Shown here: positions 8,272-17,610 of the stretch, piece after piece | How the letters are laid out: every line of letters starts with the position of its first letter | Position numbering within the stretch: the first letter of the stretch is position 1 | Source of the DNA: Actinopolymorpha alba DSM 45243 | GTDB lineage: Bacteria; Actinomycetota; Actinomycetes; Propionibacteriales; Actinopolymorphaceae | Length of the DNA stretch: 64,000 nt | Assembly: GCF_000373925.1 (NCBI RefSeq) | Contig: NZ_KB892747.1 | Coordinates: forward strand, 55,978 to 119,977 | Direction of reading: 5' to 3' | The notes under the pieces: generated by a model | Told to the model about the DNA's origin: nothing | The model's database searches: none | Seen by the model: only the letters and a program-made list of their open reading frames with translations | Made by a program: the position numbers and the translations under genes

Positions 8272-9801
8272 TCATGCCAGGTCGAGTTGGATCGTGCAGA
8301 ACGAATGACGCGGCAAGGTGACGGTCAGCAATCCTCCCTCGAGGGTGGCATCCAGGCTGGTGGGAGCGACCGCGTTGGGCGTCTCGGTCGTGTTGTGACT
8401 CTGCGGCTTCTCCGCGGTGAGCACCCGGGCGCGGTGTCCGGTGACGGCCCGACCGCGTAGGTCGATCGTGACGGTGGTGTCGGCGTCGAGCGCGAGGTTG
8501 CTGACCGAGATCAGCGCCGCCGCGTCCTTGGTGCTGGCCGAGATGGAGACCAGGTCGAGCGGGTCACCGCCCCCGTCGTAGGCGTCGGGCTTCTCGATCA
8601 GGTGAACCGGCAGCTGCAGAGCGTCGTGGTGCCCCTTGTTCATCTCGAAGACGTGATAGGTCGGGGTCAGCACCAGGCCGCCGGTCTCGTCGGTCAGGAT
8701 CATCGACTGGAGCACGTTGACGGTCTGGGCGATGTTGGCCATCCGCAGTCGGGCCGCGTGCTTGTGGAAGATGTCGAAGTGGACACCGGCCACCAGGGCA
8801 TCGCGCAGGGTGTTCTGCTGGAACAGAAAACGAGGATTCGTACCCGGCTCAGCTTGCCACCAGGTGCCCCACTCGTCGCAGACCAGACCAACCTTGCGGC
8901 GCGGATCGTACGCGTCCATGACGGCACTGTGACCGGCGATCACCCGGTCGATGTCAGCGGCCTTGACCATCGTGTTGTAGTACTGCTCGTCACTGAACTC
9001 GGTGGCGGGGTTCTTGTGGATCCCGTCGCCGTCGTGCGAGTAGTAGTGAAACGAGATGGCCTGGAAGATATTGCGGGGCTCGCGTCCGCAGCCGAGGCAG
9101 CTGACCGCCTTCATCAGGGCCTCGGTCCAGGCCAGGTTGTCGTCGGACGCGCCGGCGGCAATGCGGTAGAGCTTGTTGTCGCCGTGGTCGCGACAGAAGG
9201 TGGCGTAGCGGCGGGCCTCGTCGGCGTACGCCTCGGGACGCATGTTGCCGCCGCAGCCCCAGGCTTCGTTGCCAAGGCCCCAGAACGGCACCTTCCACGG
9301 CTCGTCGCGCCCGTTGGCCTTGCGGAGCGCGACCATCGGGCTGTCACCGTCGCGGGTGAGGTACTCAACCCACTCGCTCATCTCCTGCACCGTGCCTGAC
9401 CCGATGTTGCCGTTGACGTACGGGTCGGCGCCGAGGAGTTCGCACAGTGCCATGAACTCGTGGGTACCGAAGTGGTTGTTCTCCTCGACGTTGCCCCAGT
9501 GGGTGTTGACCATGCGCGGGCGTTGGTCCTTGGGGCCGATGCCGTCGCGCCAGTGGTATTCATCGGCGAAGCAGCCGCCGGGCCAGCGCAGGTTGGGGAT
9601 GTTCATGGCGCGCAGGGCCTCGACGACGTCGAGACGGATGCCACCCTCGTTGGGAAGCGGCGAGTCTTCACCGACGTAGAAGCCGCCGTAGATGCAGCGG
9701 CCGAGATGTTCGGCGAAGTGGCCGTACAGATGCCTGCTGATCGTGGCGCCGGTGACATCGAGGTCGACAACCGCGCGTGCGTTGGACGTACTCACGCTCA
9801 C
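8272..9801 (-). CDS. Alpha-L-arabinofuranosidase, GH51
   Basis: A 509-residue GH51 enzyme of normal length for the intracellular bacterial type. It cleaves terminal arabinofuranose from arabinan and arabinoxylan oligosaccharides. The N-terminal TIM barrel begins ISRHLYGHFAEHLGRCIYGG. The acid/base is Glu179 in WGLGNEAWGCGG and the nucleophile is Glu310 in VCDEWGTWW, both present. A C-terminal beta domain follows from about residue 390. There is no signal peptide, so it acts on imported oligosaccharides. It is convergent with the LacI gene, and its upstream region contains palindromes. Confidence 0.95.
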   Translation of the reverse strand: MSVSTSNARAVVDLDVTGATISRHLYGHFAEHLGRCIYGGFYVGEDSPLPNEGGIRLDVVEALRAMNIPNLRWPGGCFADEYHWRDGIGPKDQRPRMVNTHWGNVEENNHFGTHEFMALCELLGADPYVNGNIGSGTVQEMSEWVEYLTRDGDSPMVALRKANGRDEPWKVPFWGLGNEAWGCGGNMRPEAYADEARRYATFCRDHGDNKLYRIAAGASDDNLAWTEALMKAVSCLGCGREPRNIFQAISFHYYSHDGDGIHKNPATEFSDEQYYNTMVKAADIDRVIAGHSAVMDAYDPRRKVGLVCDEWGTWWQAEPGTNPRFLFQQNTLRDALVAGVHFDIFHKHAARLRMANIAQTVNVLQSMILTDETGGLVLTPTYHVFEMNKGHHDALQLPVHLIEKPDAYDGGGDPLDLVSISASTKDAAALISVSNLALDADTTVTIDLRGRAVTGHRARVLTAEKPQSHNTTETPNAVAPTSLDATLEGGLLTVTLPRHSFCTIQLDLA

Positions 9802-10133
9802 CCTTCCGTGGTCGGCAGCGGGGAGAGAACAGGTTTGACGTTATACCTTGTGGCCTGTCAGAACCTAGCTGACGCGGTTGCGATCCGAAAGCCCTTGGGC
9901 GCCTTCCCGTGATCATGATCGTGATCATGAAGGCTTTCGGGACGCATAGCCCTTTCTGGCTTCATGATCACGGCTCTCCGCGAGTCTGGCGACGAACCAG
10001 GATTCCTGACCTCACGCCGGCCATCGAATCTGCGGTCCGCCAACCCGGCGACGCGCGGAACCCGTTACAGACAAGGGATTCTGAGCCTCGGCAACGAGGG
10101 AAGAAGCCGGCACAGCGTTCTAAGGTCGCGAGG
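9802..10133. repeat. Intergenic region with nested TGATCA palindromes
   Basis: No gene is seen in these 332 bases between the GH51 start and the stop of the GxGYxYP gene. The stretch 9885-9971 is dense in inverted repeats. GTGATCATGAAG at 9921-9932 pairs perfectly with CTTCATGATCAC at 9960-9971. CCGAAAGCC at 9885-9893 pairs with GGCTTTCGG at 9932-9940. GATCATGATC at 9911-9920 is itself a palindrome. Alternative hairpins are therefore mutually exclusive. It could hold operators for the GH51 promoter or be a dispersed repeat unit. Confidence 0.6.
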
Positions 10134-12077
10134 TTACGTACGCCTCGCGCTGGCCGCACTGAGGTGCAGACGAAGGAGTGCGTAGAACGTATGGGCGTCG
10201 ACGACCTCCACAGCGGCTCCGGGCACCTGGGCCTCCACGGTGTTCACCACATCCCGATGCCAGCTAGGACCCTGCAGGATCGTGCGGACGCTGAGGAACT
10301 CAGGCGCGTCCGGCGGCCGCGACAGGTCACCGTCAAGCGCTCCTTGCAGGGCCCGGGCAGCGGTCGAGACGTCGGCACGTGGCAGGTCGGGTCCCATCCG
10401 AATGTAGGGCGTCTGACCGACCAGCCCCGCGGGCTCGACCTTCTGCGCGGCGAACCCGTCCGGCGAGAACTCGGCGTACGCCCGCAAGGTCTCGGCGTTC
10501 ATGCCTGGCGCGAACCCGTCGATGACGAACCCTGTCACCGTCAGGTCCCAACGGGCGTAATGGCGGCGACAGTGCTCCCGCCAGGCGGTGATTCCCGACG
10601 GCAGGCCGGAGAATTCTCGGGGTTCGGCCAACATGCCGGGGTTGATGTATCCCGCGCCCGAATCACCCGCCACAAAGGTGTCCTGCGGCGTCGCCGTACG
10701 CCTGGCCCGGTCCAGTGCCACCGGCAGGCGCGCGGCGAGGTTGGGATTGAACGCCCAGTTGAGCGGGATGCTCCCGCGTCCCGGGTCGTCCCAGAGGTAG
10801 GGCATCACCTGGTAGAGCCAGGCGGCCGAGTCGTAGTCGCCAACGTAGAACGTGACGTACCTGCGGGGTACGACGGCACCGGCCGGGTCGAGGAGTCCGC
10901 GCGCCGCCAGGTCGTCCAGATCGGGTCGAGGCGGCTGTGGGTAACGCCGCTGCAGGGGCGCGTGGGTGAAGACGGAGGAGTTCGCCATCGCGTCGAGGTT
11001 CTCCGCGTCGGCGTCCAGATAGGCGTTGTAGGCCGAGGCGACCTGGACGAACCTCCACTCGGTCGGCACCGGGTCATGACGTCCACCCGCCGGACCGACG
11101 TTGGTGTACTTGTAACCCCACGGCACGAAGCCGTGGACCGGCAGGAGTCCGCCGTCCGCGCGCTCGTAGCCGACGCGAAGGATCTCCTCCAGGGTGCGCT
11201 GGTCGGTGCCGACGGGTTGGTCCCGGTCGTCCACCGGCGTCTCGTCGTCCCAGGGCAGCAGGTCGAAGAAGAAGCCGCGCCGGCTGACGAGATAGTCGTG
11301 GTTGGTCAGCAACGCCTGTTGGAGCTTGCCCTGCGGGTTGTGCAGCCAGTAGGCGTCGAGGTAGTAGCCGAACTCCGGCACGCAACGCCCCCGCCGCAGG
11401 TAGTGCTCGAGCGCCCAGAGGTAGGCGTCACACTTCGCACTCCCGCTTGAGGCCCGGGAGGTCCCGGGTACCTTGCCGCGGCCGGTGAAAAGCGGGCGCC
11501 CGTCGCTGTGGACCAGGCGTACGACGGGAGGCAGGCGCAGCGGGCCGGTAACACCGATGTAGGTGCGGTAGAGCGAATCCTCCGCGGTGTCGTAGCGCAC
11601 GGCGACCAGATCGCGCGCGCCGGCCACGGTCGACGCGACGTTGGACGTCGCCGGGACGTTCGGATCCCACACGACGGCGCCACCAAGCAGGGGCCGGAAC
11701 GTCGAGACCAACTCGTCCAGCGAGCCGATCGCCCGCAGCGGCCGATCCGCGAGGAATCCTTCCTTTGACCGCATCTCTTCCAGCCAGTACTGGTCGACAT
11801 CGATCCGGCCGAACTCGCTGTGCGTCACGAAATGTGCGTAGAGGCGAGGCAAGGTGCGGTTGACGATGCCCTGAAGGGTCGCCACGAAATGCAACTCGTC
11901 GTACGCTCGCGCCGCCTGTGCCGGGTCGGAGAGGTCACGGTCGTAAAGATGTGCGAGGTCGTAGAGGAACAGCGGCTCCTCGGCGGACTCCGCAGCCTCC
12001 GCCGGCCCAGCGGCGAGAGCCGCGACGCCTACCCCGGCGAGTCCGCCCAGGAACCCTCGGCGATCGATCTCGGTCAT
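10134..12077 (-). CDS. Exported GxGYxYP family putative glycoside hydrolase
   Basis: A 647-residue protein. The frame is open from 12143, but ATG 12077 (MTEIDRRGFLGGLAG) has a GGAGGGG site and begins a twin-arginine signal (DRRGFLGG then a hydrophobic stretch to AAESA). Around residue 475 is GDSGAGYINPGML, a variant of the motif that names the GxGYxYP family. This family of uncertain activity is often found with carbohydrate-active genes. It lies upstream of the GH51 gene on the same strand, but 332 bases away and separated by palindromes, so cotranscription is doubtful. Confidence 0.8.
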   Translation of the reverse strand: MTEIDRRGFLGGLAGVGVAALAAGPAEAAESAEEPLFLYDLAHLYDRDLSDPAQAARAYDELHFVATLQGIVNRTLPRLYAHFVTHSEFGRIDVDQYWLEEMRSKEGFLADRPLRAIGSLDELVSTFRPLLGGAVVWDPNVPATSNVASTVAGARDLVAVRYDTAEDSLYRTYIGVTGPLRLPPVVRLVHSDGRPLFTGRGKVPGTSRASSGSAKCDAYLWALEHYLRRGRCVPEFGYYLDAYWLHNPQGKLQQALLTNHDYLVSRRGFFFDLLPWDDETPVDDRDQPVGTDQRTLEEILRVGYERADGGLLPVHGFVPWGYKYTNVGPAGGRHDPVPTEWRFVQVASAYNAYLDADAENLDAMANSSVFTHAPLQRRYPQPPRPDLDDLAARGLLDPAGAVVPRRYVTFYVGDYDSAAWLYQVMPYLWDDPGRGSIPLNWAFNPNLAARLPVALDRARRTATPQDTFVAGDSGAGYINPGMLAEPREFSGLPSGITAWREHCRRHYARWDLTVTGFVIDGFAPGMNAETLRAYAEFSPDGFAAQKVEPAGLVGQTPYIRMGPDLPRADVSTAARALQGALDGDLSRPPDAPEFLSVRTILQGPSWHRDVVNTVEAQVPGAAVEVVDAHTFYALLRLHLSAASARRT

Positions 12078-12227
12078 GACCCCTCCCCCAGCTTGCGGTC
12101 GCCCGCTGCTCGACATCGCAGCGTTTCCACGGGGCAGGGTCAACGCGGGCGGCCGCCTCCGGCTAGCCCCGTAAGTCGCACAGGCCAGCCCGTCAGCGCC
12201 GCCGGGCGGCGGAGCGCGGGCGTTCTC

Positions 12228-12947
12228 CTACGAGGCTACGGACCTCCATTGATCAACGAGTGGAAGCAGCTCAGCCAAGCGGTTGATCACCGCGTCGGGC
12301 TCGCCGACGGTATGTCCGATCTGGTCGGCTGGGATGTCGCTGTGCGGGATGTGCACCGCGCGCATCCCGACCGACTTCGCGCCGTAGACGTCGTCGAAGA
12401 GCCGGTCGCCGACGAAGACGCAGCGACTGGGATCGGCCATCCGAACGGCGGTCATCGCGGCCGCGAACGCCTCGGGGTGCGGCTTGGTCCAGGCGATCTC
12501 GCTGGTGTAGACGGCGCCGTCGATGAGGTGCAGCACCTTGTCGCGCGCGAAGACCATCTCGTGGTAGTCGCGCGGCCACACCGTGTTGGAGAGAACGCCG
12601 ACCGCGACGCCGCGCTCGCGCAGCGCCTCAAGGAGCGGGATCACGTCGGGCTCGGTGTAGGTGTGCGGCTCCCAGAACGCCTGGAACGCCGCGAGCCCGC
12701 GCTCGTGCGGCAGCCCGGTCGGGTCGAGGCCGGCCGCCCGCACCACGGTCTCGAACGCCGTGCTCGTGTGCTCGTCCCGCGCCAGCCGCCAGGCAGCGTT
12801 CTCAGCGGCCAACAGGGCGGCCGCGACCTCCTCGCCGTGGCCCGGGTCGTAGGCGCGCGCATAGGCCCGCCACTGCTCCGTGAGGTCCACCGTGTGCCAC
12901 GGGGTCAGCGTGCCGCCCCAGTCGAAGATCACCGCATCCACTGTCAT
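12228..12947 (-). CDS. HAD superfamily hydrolase
   Basis: A 239-residue HAD hydrolase starting at ATG 12947 (an ATG at 12956 is possible). Motif I is VIFDWGGTL: the nucleophilic Asp is present but the residue two positions on, usually the acid/base Asp, is Gly. Motif II is GVLSNTVWP, Lys is in WTKPHPEAF, and motif IV is FVGDRLFDDVYGA. The cap is helical, as in subfamily I. Most relatives are small-molecule phosphatases. The substituted Asp may lower phosphatase activity or indicate another chemistry. Substrate unknown. Confidence 0.85.
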   Translation of the reverse strand: MTVDAVIFDWGGTLTPWHTVDLTEQWRAYARAYDPGHGEEVAAALLAAENAAWRLARDEHTSTAFETVVRAAGLDPTGLPHERGLAAFQAFWEPHTYTEPDVIPLLEALRERGVAVGVLSNTVWPRDYHEMVFARDKVLHLIDGAVYTSEIAWTKPHPEAFAAAMTAVRMADPSRCVFVGDRLFDDVYGAKSVGMRAVHIPHSDIPADQIGHTVGEPDAVINRLAELLPLVDQWRSVAS

Positions 12948-13141
12948 GGCGGCCATCCTGCCAACCGGCACCGACAACTCACGACATGCCGCCCCACCGT
13001 GACATTAGGTCCCGATCGGCGCGGGCTCGGGGGTGAAATGCCCAGATGCGCCAGCCAGGTCCGGACCCCGATCACCACCGGCGCCCGCCTTCGCCGCAGG
13101 ATGGTGCCCGACCCAGTCCCCCACGGCCGCGAGGATCATCC

Positions 13142-14929
13142 ATGACCTTCACGACCCGTCCGACTCTGCGTGGCACCTTCGGCATGGTGGCGTCCACGCA
13201 CTGGCTCGCGTCCCAGGCCGCGATGGGCGTCCTGGAGCGCGGCGGCAACGCGTTCGACGCCGCCTGCTGCGCCGGGTTCGTCCTTCACGTCGTCGAGCCG
13301 CACCTGAACGGACCCGGTGGTGAGGTCCCGGCCGTCATCGCGACCGCCGACGATCACATTCCCAAGGTGCTCAACGGTCAGGGGCCCGCGCCGGCCGGGG
13401 CGACGATCGCCCACTTCCGCGACCTGGGGCTCGACCTCATCCCTGGTTCGGGTCCGCTGGCCGCCACGATCCCGGGCGCGGTCGACGCCTGGCTCCTGCT
13501 GTTGCGTGACCACGGGACCTGGCGGCTGCGCGACGTCCTCGACCCGGCGATCGGGTACGCCCGAGCCGGCCATCCGCTCGTACCCCGCGTGACCGACACC
13601 GTGGCCACGGTGCGGGAACTCTTCACCGAGCACTGGCCAACCTCCGCGGCGCTCTGGCTGCCCGACGGCAAGCCACCACAGCCGCACGCGTTGTTCGCCA
13701 ATCCGGCGTACGCCAGCACGCTGGAACGCCTGGTCGTCGAGGGTGAGGCGGCCGGCCCCAATCGCGAAGCCCAGGTGGACGCCGCCCGGTGGGCCTGGCG
13801 GCAGGGGTTCGTCGCGGAGGCGATCGACGGCTTCTCGCGAAAGGCGTTCCGTGACTCCAGCGGGCGGGACCACAGCGGTCTGATGACTGGCCACGACCTG
13901 GCAACCTGGACGGCAACCTGGGAACTCGCGGCCACGATGGCGTGGAACGACCTGACCGTCGCCAAGACCGCCGCCTGGGGCCAGGGACCCGTTCTCCTGC
14001 AGTCGTTGGCGATTCTCGAGGCGCTGGGCGACCCTGGCGAGCTCGATCTCCAGACCGAGCGGGGGATCCACTTCACGGTCGAGGCGTTGAAGCTCGCGCT
14101 GGCCGACCGGGAGGCGTGGTACGGCGACGTCCTCGACTCGCCCCTGCCCACGCTGCTGTCCAGGCGGTACGCCGAGCAGCGGGCCACCCTGATCGGCGCC
14201 CTCGCCGCGGACGGCCTGCGTCCGGGTTCGCCCGAGGGCCGCACGCCGCGCCTGCCGGAGGCGTACGCGACCCGCCTGAAGACGGCCTGGGAGTTCTCCG
14301 GCGCCACCGGCGAGCCCACGGTGTCGGGCAGCGGCCAGACCCGTGGGGACACCTGCCACGTCGACGTGGTCGACCGCTTCGGCAACATGATCTCGGCGAC
14401 GCCGAGCGGTGGGTGGCTGCAGAGCTCGCCCACCATTCCCGAGCTTGGGTTCTGCCTGGGCAGCCGCGCGCAGATGTTCTGGCTCGAGGAAGGCCTGACG
14501 TCCTCCCTGGCTCCGGGCCGCCGGCCGCGGACCACCCTGTCTCCCACGCTGGTGCTCCGCGACGGCCGGGCCGTCCTCGCGTGCGGGTCTCCGGGCGGTG
14601 ACCAGCAGGACCAGTGGCAACTGCTGTTCGTGCTGCGCCACCTCGCCGGCGGACAGTCCCTGCAAGAAGCCATTGACGCGCCGGCCTGGCACACCAACAG
14701 CTTCCCCGCGTCGTTCTTCCCTCGCACGATGGAGCCGCGCAGCCTCGTCGTGGAGGACCGCCTCGGCGACGCGCTGATCGAACGCCTGGCCCGCCGCGGC
14801 CACGTGGTCACCCGGTCAGGGCCCTGGAGTCTCGGCCGGCTGTGCGCGGTCGCGCGTGACCCCGACACCGGCGTACTCTCCGCGGGCGCCAACCCGCGAG
14901 GGATGCAGAACTACGCCGTCGGCCGCTGA
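13142..14929 (+). CDS. Gamma-glutamyltransferase family protein, probably cytoplasmic
   Basis: A 595-residue Ntn-hydrolase of the gamma-glutamyltransferase family, starting at ATG 13142 after GAGG. The N-terminal part has ASTHWLASQAAMGVLERGGNAFDA, the usual opening. The self-cleavage and nucleophile threonine is Thr404 in DTCHVDVVD, followed by FGNMISATPSGGW. CGSPGGDQQ near residue 485 is the glycine-rich substrate loop. No signal peptide is evident, unlike periplasmic GGTs such as that of E. coli. It could act on glutathione-like compounds, gamma-glutamyl peptides or acyl amides. It stands alone on the plus strand. Confidence 0.9.
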   Translation: MTFTTRPTLRGTFGMVASTHWLASQAAMGVLERGGNAFDAACCAGFVLHVVEPHLNGPGGEVPAVIATADDHIPKVLNGQGPAPAGATIAHFRDLGLDLIPGSGPLAATIPGAVDAWLLLLRDHGTWRLRDVLDPAIGYARAGHPLVPRVTDTVATVRELFTEHWPTSAALWLPDGKPPQPHALFANPAYASTLERLVVEGEAAGPNREAQVDAARWAWRQGFVAEAIDGFSRKAFRDSSGRDHSGLMTGHDLATWTATWELAATMAWNDLTVAKTAAWGQGPVLLQSLAILEALGDPGELDLQTERGIHFTVEALKLALADREAWYGDVLDSPLPTLLSRRYAEQRATLIGALAADGLRPGSPEGRTPRLPEAYATRLKTAWEFSGATGEPTVSGSGQTRGDTCHVDVVDRFGNMISATPSGGWLQSSPTIPELGFCLGSRAQMFWLEEGLTSSLAPGRRPRTTLSPTLVLRDGRAVLACGSPGGDQQDQWQLLFVLRHLAGGQSLQEAIDAPAWHTNSFPASFFPRTMEPRSLVVEDRLGDALIERLARRGHVVTRSGPWSLGRLCAVARDPDTGVLSAGANPRGMQNYAVGR

Positions 14930-15120
14930 CAGGCCCCGTCCGCGTCGTCTACGCTTGGCGCGGCGTCCCACCACGCCGAACCCTCAGCGGTCCACCCCAG
15001 CGGGACCTGCCAGGGGGCAAAGGGGATCCGACCTCGGTGCGGGGCCACACACCTGTTCATCGCCGCTGTGCCGTGACGTCGCTGGGGGATGCGGGCACGT
15101 GGCGAGGGAGACAGGTCGAG

Positions 15121-16215
15121 ATGACCAAGGACGCCGCTTTCAAGCGCCGGGTACGCGCGCGGATGGCCAAGACCGGTGAACGCTACGCCGTGGCCCGCAG
15201 CCAGCTCGACGCCACCACCAACGCCCCGCAAGGGTCGGTTGACACCGAGGGCCTGCACGTCACCAACGGCGACGCGACGGTCGAGGTGCTCCGGCGGGCC
15301 GGGCTCACCGAGCCGATCCTTCCCTGGCGGGACGTCCTCCACGACGGGCCGGTCCCGGGAGGCCTGTCCTCTGGCGAGCTGCGAGCCGTGCGGGCCCGCT
15401 TCATCGCCGGGTCCGGATGGGCCGACTTGTCGGCGGTGGTCCGCGACTTCGAGGCGCGCGACCGGATGCTGGAGGAGTACGCGCGCGGGCCGATCGTATT
15501 GTGGTTCGAGGCGGATCTGTATGACCAGTTGCAGATCATCCAGGTGCTCGACCAGCTCCGTCGGCTGGAGGTGGATCCGGACCGGATCTCGTTCGTGTCC
15601 GCTGGCGAGTTCCCCGGCATCGCCCATTTTCGTGGGCTCGGCGAACTCCAGCCCGACGACCTGATCCGCCTGCGCGAGGACGAAACCCCGCTCACCCCGG
15701 AGGCACTCGACCTCGCGTCAGCCGCGTGGACGGCGTTCACCGCGCCCGATCCGTCAGGACTCGAGGCCATCGCGCGGACGTCCTCGGCGGTTCTCCGCCA
15801 TCTCGGTGAGGCGTTCGGCCGGCTCATGCGGGAGTACCCCGCCCAGTCTGACGGCCTTTCCCTCACCCAGCGGCGGATCCTGCTCGCCGTCGAGGGCGGC
15901 GCGACCACCGCCGTGGAGGTGTTCCGAGAGGTCCAGCGCCGCGAGCGCCGGCCCTACCTCGGAGACACCTCCTGCTTCGACGTCATCGCAGAGCTTGCGC
16001 GGGGGCCGCATCCGCTGCTCACCGTCGACGACGCTGGCGGGGAGTTCGCCCGGCGGGCGGTCCACCTGACGGCCGCGGGTCAAGACGTCCTCGCGGGCGC
16101 CGCGGACCACGTGCAGAGCAACGGCATCGACCGCTGGATCGGCGGTGTACACCTGACAGGCCCGAAGGCGCGGTGGCGGTACGACGACCGCCGGGAAACG
16201 CTGGTCAACCTATGA
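15121..16215 (+). CDS. DUF1835 domain protein
   Basis: A 364-residue protein. The chosen start, ATG 15121, begins MTKDAAFKRRVRARMAKTGERYAVAR, a short basic N-terminal segment found on several actinobacterial proteins. The DUF1835 core runs from about residue 42 (LHVTNGDATVEVLRRAG, PWRDVLHDGPVP) to about 165. A helical C-terminal domain carries LTQRRILLAVEGGATTAVEVF and resembles a winged-helix or DUF3658-like region. No catalytic role is established for the family. It is not obviously in an operon; the next gene starts 73 bases later. Confidence 0.8.
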   Translation: MTKDAAFKRRVRARMAKTGERYAVARSQLDATTNAPQGSVDTEGLHVTNGDATVEVLRRAGLTEPILPWRDVLHDGPVPGGLSSGELRAVRARFIAGSGWADLSAVVRDFEARDRMLEEYARGPIVLWFEADLYDQLQIIQVLDQLRRLEVDPDRISFVSAGEFPGIAHFRGLGELQPDDLIRLREDETPLTPEALDLASAAWTAFTAPDPSGLEAIARTSSAVLRHLGEAFGRLMREYPAQSDGLSLTQRRILLAVEGGATTAVEVFREVQRRERRPYLGDTSCFDVIAELARGPHPLLTVDDAGGEFARRAVHLTAAGQDVLAGAADHVQSNGIDRWIGGVHLTGPKARWRYDDRRETLVNL

Positions 16216-16288
16216 CAACCAGACAAGGCCCGGCTCGGCGATAAGAGGCTCTGGCCATGCATCTCGGCGCCCCTATGCTGGCGGTGTC

Positions 16289-17101
16289 ATGAAGGTGGTT
16301 ACCCGTCGTCCCGGGCCAGCGCTCGCGCCGTTCGTCGCATCGCTGGGCTATTTCGAAGGCGCCCTCGCCCACCACCATGAACGCATCCTGCCGACCGGCG
16401 GGCCGCAGCTTCTCGTCAACCTGCACGAGGACACGCTCGCCGCCCGGCCCCAGTCCGAGCCTCCACTCGACCGCGCCTCTGTCGAACGCCTGAGTGGCGC
16501 GGGACTGAGCGGTCCGCGTTCACGGCCGTCACTCGTCGACACCTCAGACCAGCGCCGCACGCTGTGGGTGGCGTTCCGGCCCGGTGGGTCGTACCCCTTC
16601 TTCGCGGCACCGCCGGCGGCGACCAGCGATCAGCTGGTGGAGTTGGGCGACCTCTGGGGCGACGGCCGCGACCTGTGCGAGCGCCTGCATGCGTCAGGCG
16701 CGCCGGCCGACATGCTGCGGGTGCTCGAGGAGTCGCTCGTGGCGCACGCCGTACGCCCAGTCCGCGTGGATCCCGCCATCGGGTTCGCCCTGCGTGAGCT
16801 CGAACGCGGCACCGGGGTACGGACGGTGGCCGAACGCCTGGGGTTCACCACGAGACGTTTCTCGCGGCAGTTCTCCGATCACGTCGGACTGACCCCGAAG
16901 AGGTACGCCCGGGTACGCCGTTTCCAGCGCGTACTCGCCTCGATCCCCCACGACCGTCCCGTGGACTGGGCCGAGCTCGCGGTGACGAACGGCTACTTCG
17001 ACCAGCCGCACCTGATCCATGACTTTCGCGCCCTGAGTGGGCTGAGTCCGACCGCCTACCGGCCGAGATCGCCCGGTGAGCGCAACCACGTCCCGCTCTG
17101 A
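16289..17101 (+). CDS. AraC family transcriptional regulator
   Basis: A 270-residue regulator. The N-terminal half (to about residue 150) is a sensor of the type with FVASLGYFEG and ILPTGGPQLLVNL, seen in actinobacterial AraC proteins of unknown ligand. The C-terminal half has the AraC DNA-binding domain: first helix-turn-helix around TVAERLGFTTRRFSRQFSDHVGLTPKRYARV and the second around WAELAVTNGYFDQPHLIHDF. The VOC gene starts 54 bases downstream on the same strand and may be its target. Confidence 0.9.
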   Translation: MKVVTRRPGPALAPFVASLGYFEGALAHHHERILPTGGPQLLVNLHEDTLAARPQSEPPLDRASVERLSGAGLSGPRSRPSLVDTSDQRRTLWVAFRPGGSYPFFAAPPAATSDQLVELGDLWGDGRDLCERLHASGAPADMLRVLEESLVAHAVRPVRVDPAIGFALRELERGTGVRTVAERLGFTTRRFSRQFSDHVGLTPKRYARVRRFQRVLASIPHDRPVDWAELAVTNGYFDQPHLIHDFRALSGLSPTAYRPRSPGERNHVPL

Positions 17102-17155
17102 CCAGGTGCGTTTTCCTACAATCCCAACGCCGCGACGACCGGCAGACTGGAGAGC

Positions 17156-17587
17156 ATGAGCAACCCGACCTTGCACCCGCACCTGATCGTCTCCGACGCG
17201 GCCGCCGCCATTGAGTTCTATGCGAAGGCCTTCGGAGCGACGGAGAACGAACGCTACACCCATCCGAACGGCAAGATCGTGCACGCGAGACTGAGCCTCG
17301 GCGACACGGTGTTCACGCTCAAGGACGAGGAGCCGGACGCGCAGGACCTCGCGCCCACCGCGCGCGGCGGCTCACCGGTGATCCTGAGCCTGAGGGTCGA
17401 TGACGCCCACGCGGTCGGCGCCGCCATGGAAAAGGCAGGGGCCACCGTCATCTTCCCGATCGACGACCATCCGTACGGCCGGATGGGACGCCTGCGGGAT
17501 CCGTTCGGCCACGTCTGGATCATCTCCCAGGACATCGGTGTCGCTTCCCCTGAGGAGATCCAGCGCGCCGTCGACGCCGGAGCCTGA
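17156..17587 (+). CDS. VOC family (glyoxalase/PhnB-like) protein
   Basis: A 143-residue vicinal-oxygen-chelate fold protein. It opens LHPHLIVSDAAAAIEFYAKAFGATE, the first beta-alpha-beta unit, and ends with GRMGRLRDPFGHVWIISQDIG, the second. These match the PhnB/YdeI-type branch often annotated as a glyoxalase or bleomycin-resistance-like protein. Substrate is unknown. It probably shares a transcript with the AraC gene upstream. Confidence 0.88.
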   Translation: MSNPTLHPHLIVSDAAAAIEFYAKAFGATENERYTHPNGKIVHARLSLGDTVFTLKDEEPDAQDLAPTARGGSPVILSLRVDDAHAVGAAMEKAGATVIFPIDDHPYGRMGRLRDPFGHVWIISQDIGVASPEEIQRAVDAGA

Positions 17588-17610
17588 GACGCCCTCGGGA
17601 GGCCGACCGC

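Noticed and set aside
13136..14803. A 555-codon minus-strand frame opposite the gamma-glutamyltransferase
   Set aside because: A shadow of a complete, motif-bearing gene on the other strand; the translation is Arg/Gly-rich without a fold pattern.
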